This document shows positions 44,687 through 54,303 of a stretch of 64,000 bases of DNA, piece by piece; the stretch's first letter is position 1; each line of letters starts with the position of its first letter. The position numbers and the translations under genes were made by a program. The notes below the pieces were generated by a model. The model was given only the letters and a program-made list of their open reading frames with translations. It did no database searches and was not told the DNA's origin. This stretch comes from JBNJFY01 sp051747265 (lineage in GTDB: Bacteria; Bacteroidota; Rhodothermia; Balneolales; Balneolaceae): assembly GCA_051747265.1 (NCBI GenBank), contig JBNJFY010000004.1:186001-250000 (forward strand), read 5' to 3'.

Positions 44687-47284
44687 CTAAATGTTCATAG
44701 CCCGACGTTCTCTAATTCGAGCCTCTATTTTATGATAAGCTTGTTGAAGCAGATCACGCGGGCGAGCAAAGCTGCCGACCACATTCTTGGGATACAGTTC
44801 GTAGCTCCTCAAGCTGTGCCAATCGGTGGCCCAAATGTGTAACCAGGAGGCGTCAGTTCCTAAGAATTCCACCGCTTCAAGGGACTGTTCAAAGCTACGC
44901 TTAATTACTTCGTGCATCAGCAGGATACCCGGGGAGCACCGGGCCCACTGTTCATCATAGCCAATTTTATAGATCCATAATCGCTGATCGTACATCAGGT
45001 TGTACTGTACGGCCACCGTTTTATCCCCGATATTGAGAAAGTAGAGGCGAAGTCGACCTTGCTCGGCCATTTGATGAGCCAATACGCGGAAAAACACGGT
45101 AAGTGTGGGATGGGTTTGAATAGCGGTTCCGGCCCGACCTTTCCAGTTGGCCGCTTCGATGCGATAGACCTGTTCCAGGTACGAAGCTACATTCTCGGGT
45201 GTTGGCGTAACCACTTCCAACCGCAAGGGACCATGTTTCTCGGCCTTTCGTTTTAAGCGTCGGAAACTGGATCGGCGGCTGGAGGAAATATCCTCACGTT
45301 CAAACTCTTCCCAGGATTTGCGAATGGCGACATAGGGAATGCGCGCGGATGACTTTTTGCTGCGATAGGATCGCTGTTTAAGCTCTTGTTCAAGGATTTT
45401 GGACTCAGGTCCGTAGAATCGCAGCCCTCGAAGGGTAATCGGCTGGTTTAAATCCAGCATTTTTTGGATCGCTACTCGCAGTGCCACAGGGTCTGTGTAC
45501 AGCAAGCCACTGGGTTCGCGCAGTATGGAACTCCCCAATAGTTCAAATCTAGGAGGCATACTTTCTTTGCGACCCAGAGGGGCGATCGCACGAATATTAT
45601 CTTTTTTGTCCTTCAAAGTCATCATATATAGGGGACTGCGTCCCCCAAAGGCCATGCTGGAGGCGTAAAACCACGGATAGCTCAACATGGGGGAGCCCAT
45701 AGAAGTCGCTAACGCATCCCAAGAAGATTGAATCGCGGGTAAATCCGAGGGTGTACGGATAATATCAAGTCTAAAATCGGACTCATTATGCGAATCAACA
45801 GCTTCGGTATAGGTATCGGACCGGAAATTTCCATTAGGCTTAACAGGCGCTGGGGTGGATGATTTTGGTAAATCTTGAGCCGATATACTCGGGTGGGGAT
45901 TTTTCAACTTATAGCGCTGTTGTTCCCATTGGAGCCGTTGCGTGAATCTACGTGCCGCTTTCATTAGGTAAGTAGGTAGTGCCCATCCGTGGCCATGTTC
46001 TTCGGCGAGGGTTTGCAAAATGTGAGTCTCATATCGAATGCGAGAGCGCAACTGCCTGATATGATGATAACCTAGTTGTTTAACATAATTCATCTTGGCG
46101 GCTAGCTGCTTAGAGGGCGATGTTCGAATGCGAAGTTCCCAGTTTCGATTCATCGTGGAAGCCCAGTCAAATTTATAATCGGCCGATCCGCGCCCCAGAT
46201 CTACCACCTGTTTATTGGCCGTAATAGCATCTTGGACCAATTCCCAAAGCACTGGATTTTCGGTTACCGTGGCTGTAGTGGGACCTGGGGATTGCGTTTG
46301 GTCGTGGTCACTCAAATAAGTGTAAACATGACCATTGAACGTGAAGCCCATGTGGGTGGCTAGGTTATTTCCTTGGTAAACCAAGTTTTTCATCCATATA
46401 CGGTCACGGCGAGCCAATGCCTGAGCTACATTTCGTTGGAAATCCTCGAACCGTTGATCGGAAAATAAGCCCGGATATCCCTGTGCGTTCCATCGTTTCT
46501 GGTGAACATGGGAGAGCATCTGTAGGGTACCAGCTACCTGGCCGTTGCTGCTGCGATCTTCAATCTCGATTTCCGGATTGTGTTCTACCCGATCCAACCA
46601 TTGTGACAATCGGGGATCCAGCGTAGCTTGTTCTTCCTGTATGGTATCCGGCAATACAATTCGCGGGCAGATATCGGTGACTTTGCGCTGGACCTCAAAC
46701 TGGTTTTTGACCATTAGGGGCAACACAAACTGATATATCAGACTGTCCTCGCGTACGTTTTGCCAAGTTAATTCATCCCACAGATGAGGTTCATGTTTCA
46801 GGTAATGGACAATCGCGTTGGCCACTGCTGTTTCCCAACCCGGTTCGGCCAGAATATCCAAATAATCACTGGGACCCTCCTTATCCAGAAAACGTACCGG
46901 TGATTGGAGATCCTGCAGTCCGGATCCCAATAATAAAAGCTGAGTGTACAAATGACGCTTGAGTGGCGAATGGCTGAGCAGAAAAAAAGGAGCTAAACCC
47001 ACCAACTGATCTTTCTGTTTGATCAGCAGCACAAATAGATGATGGTTAGAGCGGTTTCCGAAATGAAGCCACCATTGGTATTGCCAATCAAAGGTTTGAT
47101 AAATGGTAGAAGCATGAGAAATACTGGCTAATCGGCACCATTCCGTTTGTAAACCCGGCAGCGCGCTGGTTTCATCTATAATTTGTACCGTTAGATTATG
47201 GGATGAATCCCTTGACTCTGATTCATCAGGTAGTGAAATGGTAGTTGGGGAAACACTCCAATAGGAAGTGGGGGTTGGGTCCAT
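44687..47284 (-). CDS. Two-module GNAT (CelD/BcsL, Acetyltransf_6) protein
   Basis: 865 residues. Two copies of the BioF2/CelD-type acetyltransferase region: one about 30-400 (SHASTIYQTFDWQYQWWLHFG, then VDLGRGSADYKFDWAS) and one about 500-850 (TSMGSPMLSYPWFYASSMAFGG, then AVEFLGTDASWLHIWATD). The single-module family is about 350-400 residues and acts in polysaccharide or cell-envelope modification. The two halves are divergent, implying an old fusion or duplication. Start GAGAGTGAACGT before ATG 47284. Probably co-transcribed with the PRODH-like gene. Confidence 0.8.
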   Translation of the reverse strand: MDPTPTSYWSVSPTTISLPDESESRDSSHNLTVQIIDETSALPGLQTEWCRLASISHASTIYQTFDWQYQWWLHFGNRSNHHLFVLLIKQKDQLVGLAPFFLLSHSPLKRHLYTQLLLLGSGLQDLQSPVRFLDKEGPSDYLDILAEPGWETAVANAIVHYLKHEPHLWDELTWQNVREDSLIYQFVLPLMVKNQFEVQRKVTDICPRIVLPDTIQEEQATLDPRLSQWLDRVEHNPEIEIEDRSSNGQVAGTLQMLSHVHQKRWNAQGYPGLFSDQRFEDFQRNVAQALARRDRIWMKNLVYQGNNLATHMGFTFNGHVYTYLSDHDQTQSPGPTTATVTENPVLWELVQDAITANKQVVDLGRGSADYKFDWASTMNRNWELRIRTSPSKQLAAKMNYVKQLGYHHIRQLRSRIRYETHILQTLAEEHGHGWALPTYLMKAARRFTQRLQWEQQRYKLKNPHPSISAQDLPKSSTPAPVKPNGNFRSDTYTEAVDSHNESDFRLDIIRTPSDLPAIQSSWDALATSMGSPMLSYPWFYASSMAFGGRSPLYMMTLKDKKDNIRAIAPLGRKESMPPRFELLGSSILREPSGLLYTDPVALRVAIQKMLDLNQPITLRGLRFYGPESKILEQELKQRSYRSKKSSARIPYVAIRKSWEEFEREDISSSRRSSFRRLKRKAEKHGPLRLEVVTPTPENVASYLEQVYRIEAANWKGRAGTAIQTHPTLTVFFRVLAHQMAEQGRLRLYFLNIGDKTVAVQYNLMYDQRLWIYKIGYDEQWARCSPGILLMHEVIKRSFEQSLEAVEFLGTDASWLHIWATDWHSLRSYELYPKNVVGSFARPRDLLQQAYHKIEARIRERRAMNI

Positions 47285-47602
47285 ACGTTCACTCTCGATG
47301 CATTTTTAATACTAACAATTACTAAACACACACTTTGCAGGATCATCGGTTCATCTATCGTTGATTAAGTAAATTAATTAATCAGATAACTCACCGAGAT
47401 TCAGGCATGGCATGTTCAGTTGGGAACAGGAAATAATATTACGTCTCTCTTGGTATGAGTTCGGCTTTTTTACGGCTTTACTCTCACTCAATTATGAATA
47501 TAACTGATTGGTGGAGTTGGAATTGAAGAGGGGGAATAGCAATGCGTGTGGGGGATCTTTGCAAGCGTTGAATAAGCAGGGATTGGATAATCGTTCTTAG
47601 AT

Positions 47603-47639
47603 ACAAAAAGAGCCTTATCGACGGTAATCGATAAGGCTC
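47603..47639 (-). terminator. Rho-independent terminator after the cold shock gene
   Basis: Minus strand GAGCCTTATCGA (47639-47628), loop TTACCG, TCGATAAGGCTC (47621-47610) and then TTTTTG: perfect 12-bp stem, 50 bases after the stop. Confidence 0.93.
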
Positions 47640-47690
47640 CAATAGTCTGTCACCAGACTATTTAAGTGTCTGGAAAAATCCTACACTTGA

Positions 47691-47897
47691 TTATACGCGT
47701 CGAACTTCAATGGCGCTTAACCCTTTAGGGGTCTCTTCCACATCAAATTCAACTTCTTCACCGTCATTGAGACCTTCGTCGTATCCAAGACCCTCAATGT
47801 TGTTGCGGTGTACAAAAATATCTCGTCCGCCTTCGTCCGGTTTGATGAATCCAAAACCTTTTTCAGCATCAAACCATTTAACTTTACCGTATTCCAT
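47691..47897 (-). CDS. Cold shock domain protein (CspA family)
   Basis: 68 residues. GKVKWFDAEKGFGFIKPDEGGRDIFVHRNNIEG carries both RNP1 (KGFGFI) and RNP2 (DIFVH) motifs, with aromatic residues for single-stranded nucleic acid binding. Acidic second half suits a salt-adapted host. A leader of about 200 bases with two promoter-like boxes and a small hairpin precedes it, as is common for cold-shock genes. Confidence 0.95.
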   Translation of the reverse strand: MEYGKVKWFDAEKGFGFIKPDEGGRDIFVHRNNIEGLGYDEGLNDGEEVEFDVEETPKGLSAIEVRRV

Positions 47898-48017
47898 AAA
47901 AATAAATCTAGTATTAGGCTCACCATCATGAAAGGGAAAACAGCATCGAGGAGGGAATCAATCGATTGAAAAGCGTGGGCTTAAAACGAAAAAGATACTC
48001 TCAGTAACGAAATTGTT

Positions 48018-48034
48018 TCACCTTAAGAAGGTGA
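48018..48034. promoter_or_regulatory. Hairpin in the leader of the cold shock gene
   Basis: TCACCTT-AAG-AAGGTGA, a perfect 7-bp stem in the leader transcribed from the boxes at 48082-48139. Structured leaders that melt or refold with temperature are known for csp genes; whether this one does so is unknown. Confidence 0.4.
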
Positions 48035-48081
48035 GGTATTGTGTATAGTTAGCAATGGACCAGATTTTGTTCCATCGATTT

Positions 48082-48139
48082 CAAATATAGAAGAAATAAT
48101 ATCCAATACCGAATAGATCGTTTAAAAAAAGCAAATATA
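48082..48139 (-). promoter_or_regulatory. Two TATATTTG promoter boxes upstream of csp
   Basis: On the minus strand TATATTTG occurs at 48089-48082 and again at 48139-48132, each matching the Bacteroidota -7 consensus TAnnTTTG exactly. They lie 185 and 235 bases before the csp start. The -33 TTG is not at ideal spacing in either case, so these are candidates. Confidence 0.45.
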
Positions 48140-48492
48140 ATTTTTCTCTTCTGAACGCTTGTAGCTTAGAGAAGAAAAACCAGCTTCAGCTTCAAATATC
48201 TTTTCCACGAGCTTGTAATTTAAGAAAGGCAGACCGTTTGATACGAATCAGCCAAGGAATGTTGCCGTGAATGGTCAATAGCCAGGGCAGTAAAGCTGAA
48301 GCTGTTGTATTTGTCACAAGATGCAATCTTGCCACAAAGTGGGTGATAAGGGGTAACCTTGCGACATTGAAGCGATAGTGAACTTGATTAACTTGGTTGA
48401 TGGTGAATATGTAGGGAAATCCCCACTTTATCCCCCCACATAAAATGCGTAAGGTAAGCTGAATGCAAAAAGACCCCACACACTGAAATATT

Positions 48493-49884
48493 ATGAGTTT
48501 ACCGTATATCGAGCCGTATAAAATAAAAATGGTAGAAGCGATCCATCTCAGTACCCGGGAAGAACGGGAAAAATGGATCGAACAAGCCCAATACAACTTG
48601 TTTAATTTAAAAAGTGATCAGGTGACCATCGATTTGCTGACCGATTCCGGTACGGGAGCCATGAGTGATGAACAGTGGTCGGCCCTGATGCGAGGAGACG
48701 AAAGCTATGCCGGGTCCCGATCCTTTGATGACTTAAAAACGAGTGTTCATGAGATTTTGGGCTTCTCCAAGTTATTGCCAACTCACCAAGGTCGGGCTGC
48801 GGAAAATGTGCTGTTTTCCGCATTGGTAGAAGAGGGAGACTTGGTTCCGGGAAACGCGCATTTCGATACCACCAAAGGTCATATTGAATTTCGAAACGCG
48901 CGGGCTATTGATTGCACAATTGCCGAGGCCTCGGATCCGACCGTTGAGCATCCTTTCAAAGGCAATGTAGATACCAAGAAATTAGAACAGGTGATCGAAG
49001 AGGAACGGGATCGCATTCCTTTTGTAATAATGACCTTAACCTGCAATTCGGTAGGCGGACAACCGGTATCTATGAAAAATATTCGTGAGGTCGCCCGCAT
49101 CACGCGGTCGCATGGCCTGCCGCTAATTATGGATGGGGCCCGATACGCAGAAAATGCCTGGTTCATCCATCAGCGCGAAGACGACTATCAGGATGCCTCC
49201 ATAGAGGAGATTATACGCGAGCAAGCCTCATATTTTGACGCCATGACTATGAGTAGTAAGAAAGATGGTCTGGTGAATATGGGCGGTTTCATTGCCTTGC
49301 GCGACGAAGATCTATATCAGGAATTATCTGTCTATGGCATTCTTTTCGAGGGATTTACCAGTTATGGCGGGATGTCGGGGCGTGATATGGCAGCTTTGGC
49401 GCAGGGATTAAGAGAATCGGCCAAAGCCTCATATTTGGAATCCCGGATACGACAAGTACAACTACTGGGCGAACAGCTGGATCAAGCCGGGGTTCCCATA
49501 CTGAAACCCGTGGGGGGACATGCGGTTTATTTGGATGCCAATAAGATTTTACCGCACCTACCCAGAGACCAATATCGTGCTCAGACGCTGGCTATCGAAC
49601 TTTATATCGAAAGTGGTATTCGTGGGGTAGAGATCGGTACGTTGCTAGCCGACCGAGATCCGGATACCGGAGAAAATAGATATCCTGATTTGGAGCTGGT
49701 ACGCCTAACCATCCCACGGCGAGTGTACACCAGTAATCACATGAATTACGTGGGCGAAGCAGTGAAAGCGGTCTACCAGCGGCGGGAGCAAATCCAAGGC
49801 GGACTGGAAATCGTGGATGAAGCACCTATTCTACGTCATTTCACCGTTAAGCTGGATCGTGTTTCGCAGGAAGTAACTTATTAA
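48493..49884 (+). CDS. tnaA: Tryptophanase
   Basis: 463 residues, PLP-dependent beta-eliminating lyase; splits L-tryptophan to indole, pyruvate and ammonia. DLLTDSGTGAMSDEQWSALMRGDESYAGS, PTHQGRAAENVL, DGARYAENAWFI and the PLP lysine region TMSSKKDGLVNMGG are intact. At the positions that separate the two family members it resembles TnaA: FDTTKGH (Asp as in TnaA; Thr in tyrosine phenol-lyase) and GIRGVEIGTLL (hydrophobic instead of the phenol-lyase Arg). The rest is an even mix, so tyrosine phenol-lyase is a less likely alternative. No tnaC-type leader peptide seen; monocistronic. Confidence 0.85.
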   Translation: MSLPYIEPYKIKMVEAIHLSTREEREKWIEQAQYNLFNLKSDQVTIDLLTDSGTGAMSDEQWSALMRGDESYAGSRSFDDLKTSVHEILGFSKLLPTHQGRAAENVLFSALVEEGDLVPGNAHFDTTKGHIEFRNARAIDCTIAEASDPTVEHPFKGNVDTKKLEQVIEEERDRIPFVIMTLTCNSVGGQPVSMKNIREVARITRSHGLPLIMDGARYAENAWFIHQREDDYQDASIEEIIREQASYFDAMTMSSKKDGLVNMGGFIALRDEDLYQELSVYGILFEGFTSYGGMSGRDMAALAQGLRESAKASYLESRIRQVQLLGEQLDQAGVPILKPVGGHAVYLDANKILPHLPRDQYRAQTLAIELYIESGIRGVEIGTLLADRDPDTGENRYPDLELVRLTIPRRVYTSNHMNYVGEAVKAVYQRREQIQGGLEIVDEAPILRHFTVKLDRVSQEVTY

Positions 49885-49896
49885 TTCAAAGGTTAG

Positions 49897-50679
49897 TTAT
49901 TTCTCTTCCTGAATTTTCCGGACGAGTGAGGTGACCATCTTCCGTGGGGTAAATCGCACCGATTGGGCCATGAGTTTATTCATAAATCCATGAATAGCCA
50001 CGGTTTTACCCTTCATCATAGATCGATAGCCATATTCGGCGACTTCCTGGGCAGTGGGAAGTTGAACCGTATTTACCAAGCGTGAGTCGCCCATATCAGC
50101 GGTTGATTGAAAGCCGGATTCGGTCGGACCGGGGCAGAGGGCGGTCACGGTCACCCCTTGATCCTTCAATTCATTGGCGATGCCCTCACTAAAAGCTAAC
50201 ACATAATGTTTGGTGGCATAATATACGCTCATCAAAGGTCCCGGCTGAAATGATGCGGTAGAAGCGACATTCATAATACGGCCACCACCACTATTGACCA
50301 TCGCCGCCGAGAAGAGGCGGGTCATGTGGGTCAGTGATTTCATATTCAGGTCAATCATGGTGGCTGTTTTCTTCCAATCGCTTTCGTGGAAAAGATCAAA
50401 ATCTCCGATTCCAGCATTATTGATCAAATGTTCAATAAAAATTTCTTCCGTCTGGAGCTGATCATAAATCTCTTGAGGAGCGTGATCCAGCGATAAATCC
50501 TTGGCTATGACCTTTACGCTGATGCTGTAATTCCGCTCGAGCTCATTTTTTAGTTCATGTAATTTGCTTTCACTGCGAGCAACCAAGACCAGATGATCCC
50601 CATTTCGAGCATGAATGCGAGCCAATTCGAGTCCGATACCGCTGGAGGCACCGGAAATGAGCGTGTATGCAGAATCCAT
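49897..50679 (-). CDS. SDR family short-chain dehydrogenase
   Basis: 260 residues. NADP(H)-binding SGASSGIGLELARIH (about 8-22), NNAGIGDF (about 87), active Ser in VASTASFQ and the catalytic YYATKHYVLAFSEG (Tyr, Lys). The C-terminal stretch CPGPTESGF and the 'classical' length fit the DltE/YqjQ-like group. Oxidoreductase of unknown substrate. Converges on tnaA with a 12-base gap. Confidence 0.9.
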   Translation of the reverse strand: MDSAYTLISGASSGIGLELARIHARNGDHLVLVARSESKLHELKNELERNYSISVKVIAKDLSLDHAPQEIYDQLQTEEIFIEHLINNAGIGDFDLFHESDWKKTATMIDLNMKSLTHMTRLFSAAMVNSGGGRIMNVASTASFQPGPLMSVYYATKHYVLAFSEGIANELKDQGVTVTALCPGPTESGFQSTADMGDSRLVNTVQLPTAQEVAEYGYRSMMKGKTVAIHGFMNKLMAQSVRFTPRKMVTSLVRKIQEEK

Positions 50680-50721
50680 AACAGTAGAATAAAGGTTAGG
50701 AGTTATTAGGGACTTATCGCA

Positions 50722-50838
50722 GGATTTTAAAATCCATAGTGAAGTTAAAATATTGGGCTTTCGTTAATCGTATAACCGTTAGTCGCTAATTGGAATCTCA
50801 TCCCTTAATAAAGGCAATAAACGCTTACACGATTAACG
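50722..50838. repeat. Palindromes in the SDR upstream spacer
   Basis: GGATTTTAAAATCC (50722-50735) is a perfect 14-bp palindrome; CGTTAATCGT (50762-50771) and ACGATTAACG (50829-50838) are perfect 10-bp inverted repeats 57 bases apart. Either could be a regulator site for the SDR gene (start 50679). Confidence 0.45.
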
Positions 50839-50912
50839 TAAAACCCTTGCAATAGCTAGCGAATTCCAAACCAGCACGAAATCCCTAATACCTACCGTAC
50901 TAATACACTAAA

Positions 50913-51743
50913 CTACCCAATCCAAGGGTACTTGCTGTAATCGGGATCTCGCTTCTCTAAGAAAGCGTCACGGCCTTCCTGCGCTTCATCGGTCATATAG
51001 GCCAAGCGGGTGGCTTCACCGGCAAACACCTGCTGACCCACCATGCCATCATCCACCAGATTAAAGGCGAGTTTGATCATGCGAATAGCTGTGGGACTCT
51101 TCTCCAGGATTTTTTGGGCCCACTCATAAGCGGTTTTTTCCAGTTCGTCGTGGGGAACTACTTTGTTGACCATGCCCATTTCAAAGGCTTCCTGGGCGGA
51201 ATAGTTATCACCCAAAAAGAAAATTTCACGCGCGCGTTTTTGCCCAATTTGTCGGGCGAGCAGAGCTGAACCAAAACCGCCGTCGAAGCTGGCCACATCG
51301 GCGTCGGTTTGCTTGAAAATGGCGTGCTCTTTACTGGCCAAGGTCATATCACAGACCACATGCAAGCTGTGACCGCCACCCACGGCCCAACCGGGTACTA
51401 CGCAGATTACCGGCTTAGGCATGAACCGAATCAAGCGCTGCAGATCCAGTACATTCAGTCGAGCGGTGCCTTTTTCATCTTTATAGCCCCCTTTACCGCG
51501 TACATTCTGATCGCCGCCAGAGCAGAAAGCATACACGCCATCATCAGCCGGACCCTCACCGGTGAGCAGCACTACTCCAATGTTGGCATCCTCACGGACA
51601 TCGGTGAATGCTTCAAAGAGTTCAAAGAGCGTTTTGGGACGAAAAGCATTCCGTACATTAGGGCGGTTGATAGCAATGCGCGCTACGCCATTTGATTTTT
51701 TAAAGGTGATATCCTCGAATTCTTTGACGGTTTTCCAATCCAT
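50913..51743 (-). CDS. menB: 1,4-dihydroxy-2-naphthoyl-CoA synthase
   Basis: 276 residues, crotonase fold. Converts o-succinylbenzoyl-CoA to dihydroxynaphthoyl-CoA. FCSGGDQNVRG (oxyanion hole), VCVVPGWAVGGGHSLHVVCD, and QTDADVASFDGGFGSALLARQIGQKRAREIFFLG. The Asp in QTD takes the place of the Gly that binds bicarbonate in the E. coli type, so this is the bicarbonate-independent (mycobacterial-type) enzyme. Last gene of menF-D-H-B, two bases after menH. Confidence 0.94.
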   Translation of the reverse strand: MDWKTVKEFEDITFKKSNGVARIAINRPNVRNAFRPKTLFELFEAFTDVREDANIGVVLLTGEGPADDGVYAFCSGGDQNVRGKGGYKDEKGTARLNVLDLQRLIRFMPKPVICVVPGWAVGGGHSLHVVCDMTLASKEHAIFKQTDADVASFDGGFGSALLARQIGQKRAREIFFLGDNYSAQEAFEMGMVNKVVPHDELEKTAYEWAQKILEKSPTAIRMIKLAFNLVDDGMVGQQVFAGEATRLAYMTDEAQEGRDAFLEKRDPDYSKYPWIG

Positions 51744-51745
51744 AA

Positions 51746-52555
51746 TCAGCGTGTTGAGATAAAGGTTTTCAGTTGATTAATAAATGCGTCAGGTTGATCC
51801 GCGTGCACCCGATGCGCTGCGCCGGGTATTTCCACATGGGTGGCATTAGCATCGGGCATAGCCTCGACCACTTTTCGTGTTCGGATCCGATATTTTTCAT
51901 CTTGCGAACCGCATAATATAAGAGTTGGATAATCCCATATCCGAATGGCATTCCAAACGGAAGGCATCACTCCAGCGCCAAATCCAAGCAGTGAGGCGGC
52001 CATGCTTCCCGGATCCTGTTGCCGCTGGATCTGGTCATATTGATGATGAGGCAAGTTCTTTTGGGCCGCTTCGGTCTGAAATAAAGTGGCTTGGTTCCAG
52101 CTGGTCAAAAAGTTCTCAAAATCTTCGGTAATAGCTTGAGCACGGTTTTCATCCACTTGTCGCCGGTGTTCTCGATCCCTCGGATCAATCAGACCCGCAT
52201 GGGTGCTTTCCAGAATTAACGCTGAAGGGGAAGGATGATCCGACAGTATGTATTGCAATGCCAAGCGTCCACCCATGCTATATCCATAGAGGATGAACGA
52301 GTTTAAATTCAGTCTAGCAATGGTTTGCCCCAGTTGATTTACCTGTCGGGCTGTTTCATAATCTTTGGGATCCGCAGATTTCGGAGATTGTCCGTGGCCC
52401 ATTAAGTCAACCGCTACAGGTCGCACAAAGTCGGTTAACTGGTCAAAAAAAGGATTAAAAACACGGCCGGATCCCATAAATCCATGTAACATCAACAAGG
52501 CAGGCCGGTCTGACTTTGGCGCCCCATCGTAGATGTGCAAGGGAGCTTCGCTCAT
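51746..52555 (-). CDS. menH: SHCHC synthase (2-succinyl-6-hydroxy-2,4-cyclohexadiene-1-carboxylate synthase)
   Basis: 269 residues from ATG 52555, which overlaps the menD stop in an ATGA. Alpha/beta hydrolase: LMLHGFMGSGRVF (oxyanion region), GYSMGGRLAL (nucleophile Ser93), acid Asp in LILCGSQDEKYRI and His in PGAAHRVHAD. Removes pyruvate from SEPHCHC, the MenD product, which agrees with its place between menD and menB. An alternative is a generic hydrolase, but position and lengths fit MenH. Confidence 0.88.
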   Translation of the reverse strand: MSEAPLHIYDGAPKSDRPALLMLHGFMGSGRVFNPFFDQLTDFVRPVAVDLMGHGQSPKSADPKDYETARQVNQLGQTIARLNLNSFILYGYSMGGRLALQYILSDHPSPSALILESTHAGLIDPRDREHRRQVDENRAQAITEDFENFLTSWNQATLFQTEAAQKNLPHHQYDQIQRQQDPGSMAASLLGFGAGVMPSVWNAIRIWDYPTLILCGSQDEKYRIRTRKVVEAMPDANATHVEIPGAAHRVHADQPDAFINQLKTFISTR

Positions 52556-54303
52556 GATTCCATTCCCCAAAGTTCGCGACGCAAAGTCATGGAGGCCTCC
52601 GAATCAGTAATACATTCAATCACTCGCAATCCGCGATCAGGTAGAAGATCATTAATAGACTGCTCACGCAGGGTTTCAATCGATGAAATTTCCCGATGAG
52701 GTACCCCGTGTGCCTCGCATAATGCCCCCAGATTAGTCTGCTGCGGTGTTTTAAAGAAGCGATCAAATTGTTCGGGGTGATCCTGAATGGGCAGCATCTT
52801 GAAAATATCGCCCCCACCGTTATTTAACACTATGATTAGCAGAGGGGGGATAGATTTCGAGTGTTGCAGCAGTGCGTTGGAATCATGCAAGAACGCCAGA
52901 TCGCCGGTAAACAGCACGCTGGGATGACCCGAGGCTATAGTTGCTCCGATAGCCGCGGAAGTAATACCATCGATTCCGCTGGCTCCACGGGTGACATGCA
53001 TTCTATGAACGGGAAACGACGAGGGGCCAAACAGCATCATATCGCGAACTGGAAAAGAGTTACTGACCATCCCATTTAGTTGCTGTGGCAGGGACTCTAC
53101 CTGATTGAGCAAATGAAAATAGACATGCCCGTCGGTGAGAGAGTCAATTTTTCGGAGCAGTTGCTTGCGTCGTAGCTGCCAGGATTGATCTTTTTCTTGC
53201 CAGTTGTTTAGCCAATCAGACTCGGTATTCACCGTCAGGTCATTGGGCCATTCAGGCAGACGATCCAGGCGCCAGCGCAGCCCGCCATTTAGGGTAGCGT
53301 CTTGCCAGGAGCCACGGGTGTCAATTTGTAATATGGGACAATCCCACCCTTGAAAAGCCAGTTCTAATGCTTTGCTTACTGGTTGATCGCCCAAGCGGAT
53401 GATCAGATCGGGTTGCCATTTTGGATCTCGATGGGAGGTGCGCAACCACCCGTCGTAACCGGCGATCACATGGGGATGAACCACGGGTTGCGCCCCGGCA
53501 TCGACTAACAACGGGGCATCCATTGCTTGCGCCCACTCGGAAAAACCGGTGGTTTGCAAATCAAAGGGACGCTGCGGACCAGCGATAAACAGCGGACGTC
53601 GGGCGGATTTTAGCCGTTCTCGAATGTCAATAGGCCATTCAGTGGATTGGATCACCGTGCGATAATTTCGCGTAAAGGGATGCCCAAAATGTGCATCCGA
53701 TTCCCAATGTAGTTGCAGCTCTCGTAACCAAGGAGCTTCCGGTTCCAGCGGCTTGCGGAATGGGAAGTTAAGGTGCGATGGGCCGCCCTCAGTAATGGAT
53801 GCCTGTACCGCCTGATCCACTGCCATTCGCAAGCGTTGTGTGTCCTTGGGAGAGGGCTGCGGTTCTCCGACCTCATGCGTAAAAACGGGATAGTCGCCAT
53901 ATATTTTTAATTGATCAATGGCTTGAGAGGCGCCCACTTGTCTAAGGTGTGGCGGGCGATCGGCGGTCATTAGCAGTAAGGGAATACCTGATTGCCGAGC
54001 TTCTACCACGGCGGGAAGATAGTTGGCTACCGCGGTTCCGGACGTACAAATAAGCACAGCTGGTATGCCGGTTGCCCGTCCCATGCCCAAAGCGGTAAAC
54101 GCGGCCGAACGCTCATCCAGAATTACGTGTGACTCCAAATCGGGATGCGCCGATGCGGCCATAGTCAAGGGGGTAGAGCGGGAACCGGGGGAGATAACCA
54201 GATGCTGAATGCCCAATCGGCCTAGTTCATCTATAGCTTGAGCCGCCCACCAAGTGGCTATATTCTGGGCATCCGGAACCTGCTTAAGAAAGGCCTCAGC
54301 CAT
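52552..54303 (-). CDS. menD: SEPHCHC synthase
   Basis: 583 residues, thiamine-dependent. Joins isochorismate and 2-oxoglutarate. The N-terminal LVISPGSRSTPLTMAA (about 36-51), LDERSAAFTALGMGRATGIPAVLICTSGTAVANYLPAVVEA and C-terminal VLFTGDLAFLHDSNALL...NNGGGDIF (thiamine motif) are classical MenD. Starts inside the last 8 bases of menF. Confidence 0.95.
   Translation of the reverse strand: MAEAFLKQVPDAQNIATWWAAQAIDELGRLGIQHLVISPGSRSTPLTMAASAHPDLESHVILDERSAAFTALGMGRATGIPAVLICTSGTAVANYLPAVVEARQSGIPLLLMTADRPPHLRQVGASQAIDQLKIYGDYPVFTHEVGEPQPSPKDTQRLRMAVDQAVQASITEGGPSHLNFPFRKPLEPEAPWLRELQLHWESDAHFGHPFTRNYRTVIQSTEWPIDIRERLKSARRPLFIAGPQRPFDLQTTGFSEWAQAMDAPLLVDAGAQPVVHPHVIAGYDGWLRTSHRDPKWQPDLIIRLGDQPVSKALELAFQGWDCPILQIDTRGSWQDATLNGGLRWRLDRLPEWPNDLTVNTESDWLNNWQEKDQSWQLRRKQLLRKIDSLTDGHVYFHLLNQVESLPQQLNGMVSNSFPVRDMMLFGPSSFPVHRMHVTRGASGIDGITSAAIGATIASGHPSVLFTGDLAFLHDSNALLQHSKSIPPLLIIVLNNGGGDIFKMLPIQDHPEQFDRFFKTPQQTNLGALCEAHGVPHREISSIETLREQSINDLLPDRGLRVIECITDSEASMTLRRELWGMES

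Larger units (their letters stand above)
47898..48492. other. 595-bp divergent spacer between csp and tnaA
   Basis: Besides the csp leader, a GCTTGTAGCTTAGAGAAGA motif followed by CAGCTTCAGCTT at 48159-48195 recurs at 56012-56047 (GCTTGTAGCTTGGAGAAGA, CAGCTTTAGCTT), i.e. an interspersed repeat. No further gene is seen; a tnaA promoter should be here but is not recognisable. Confidence 0.5.
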
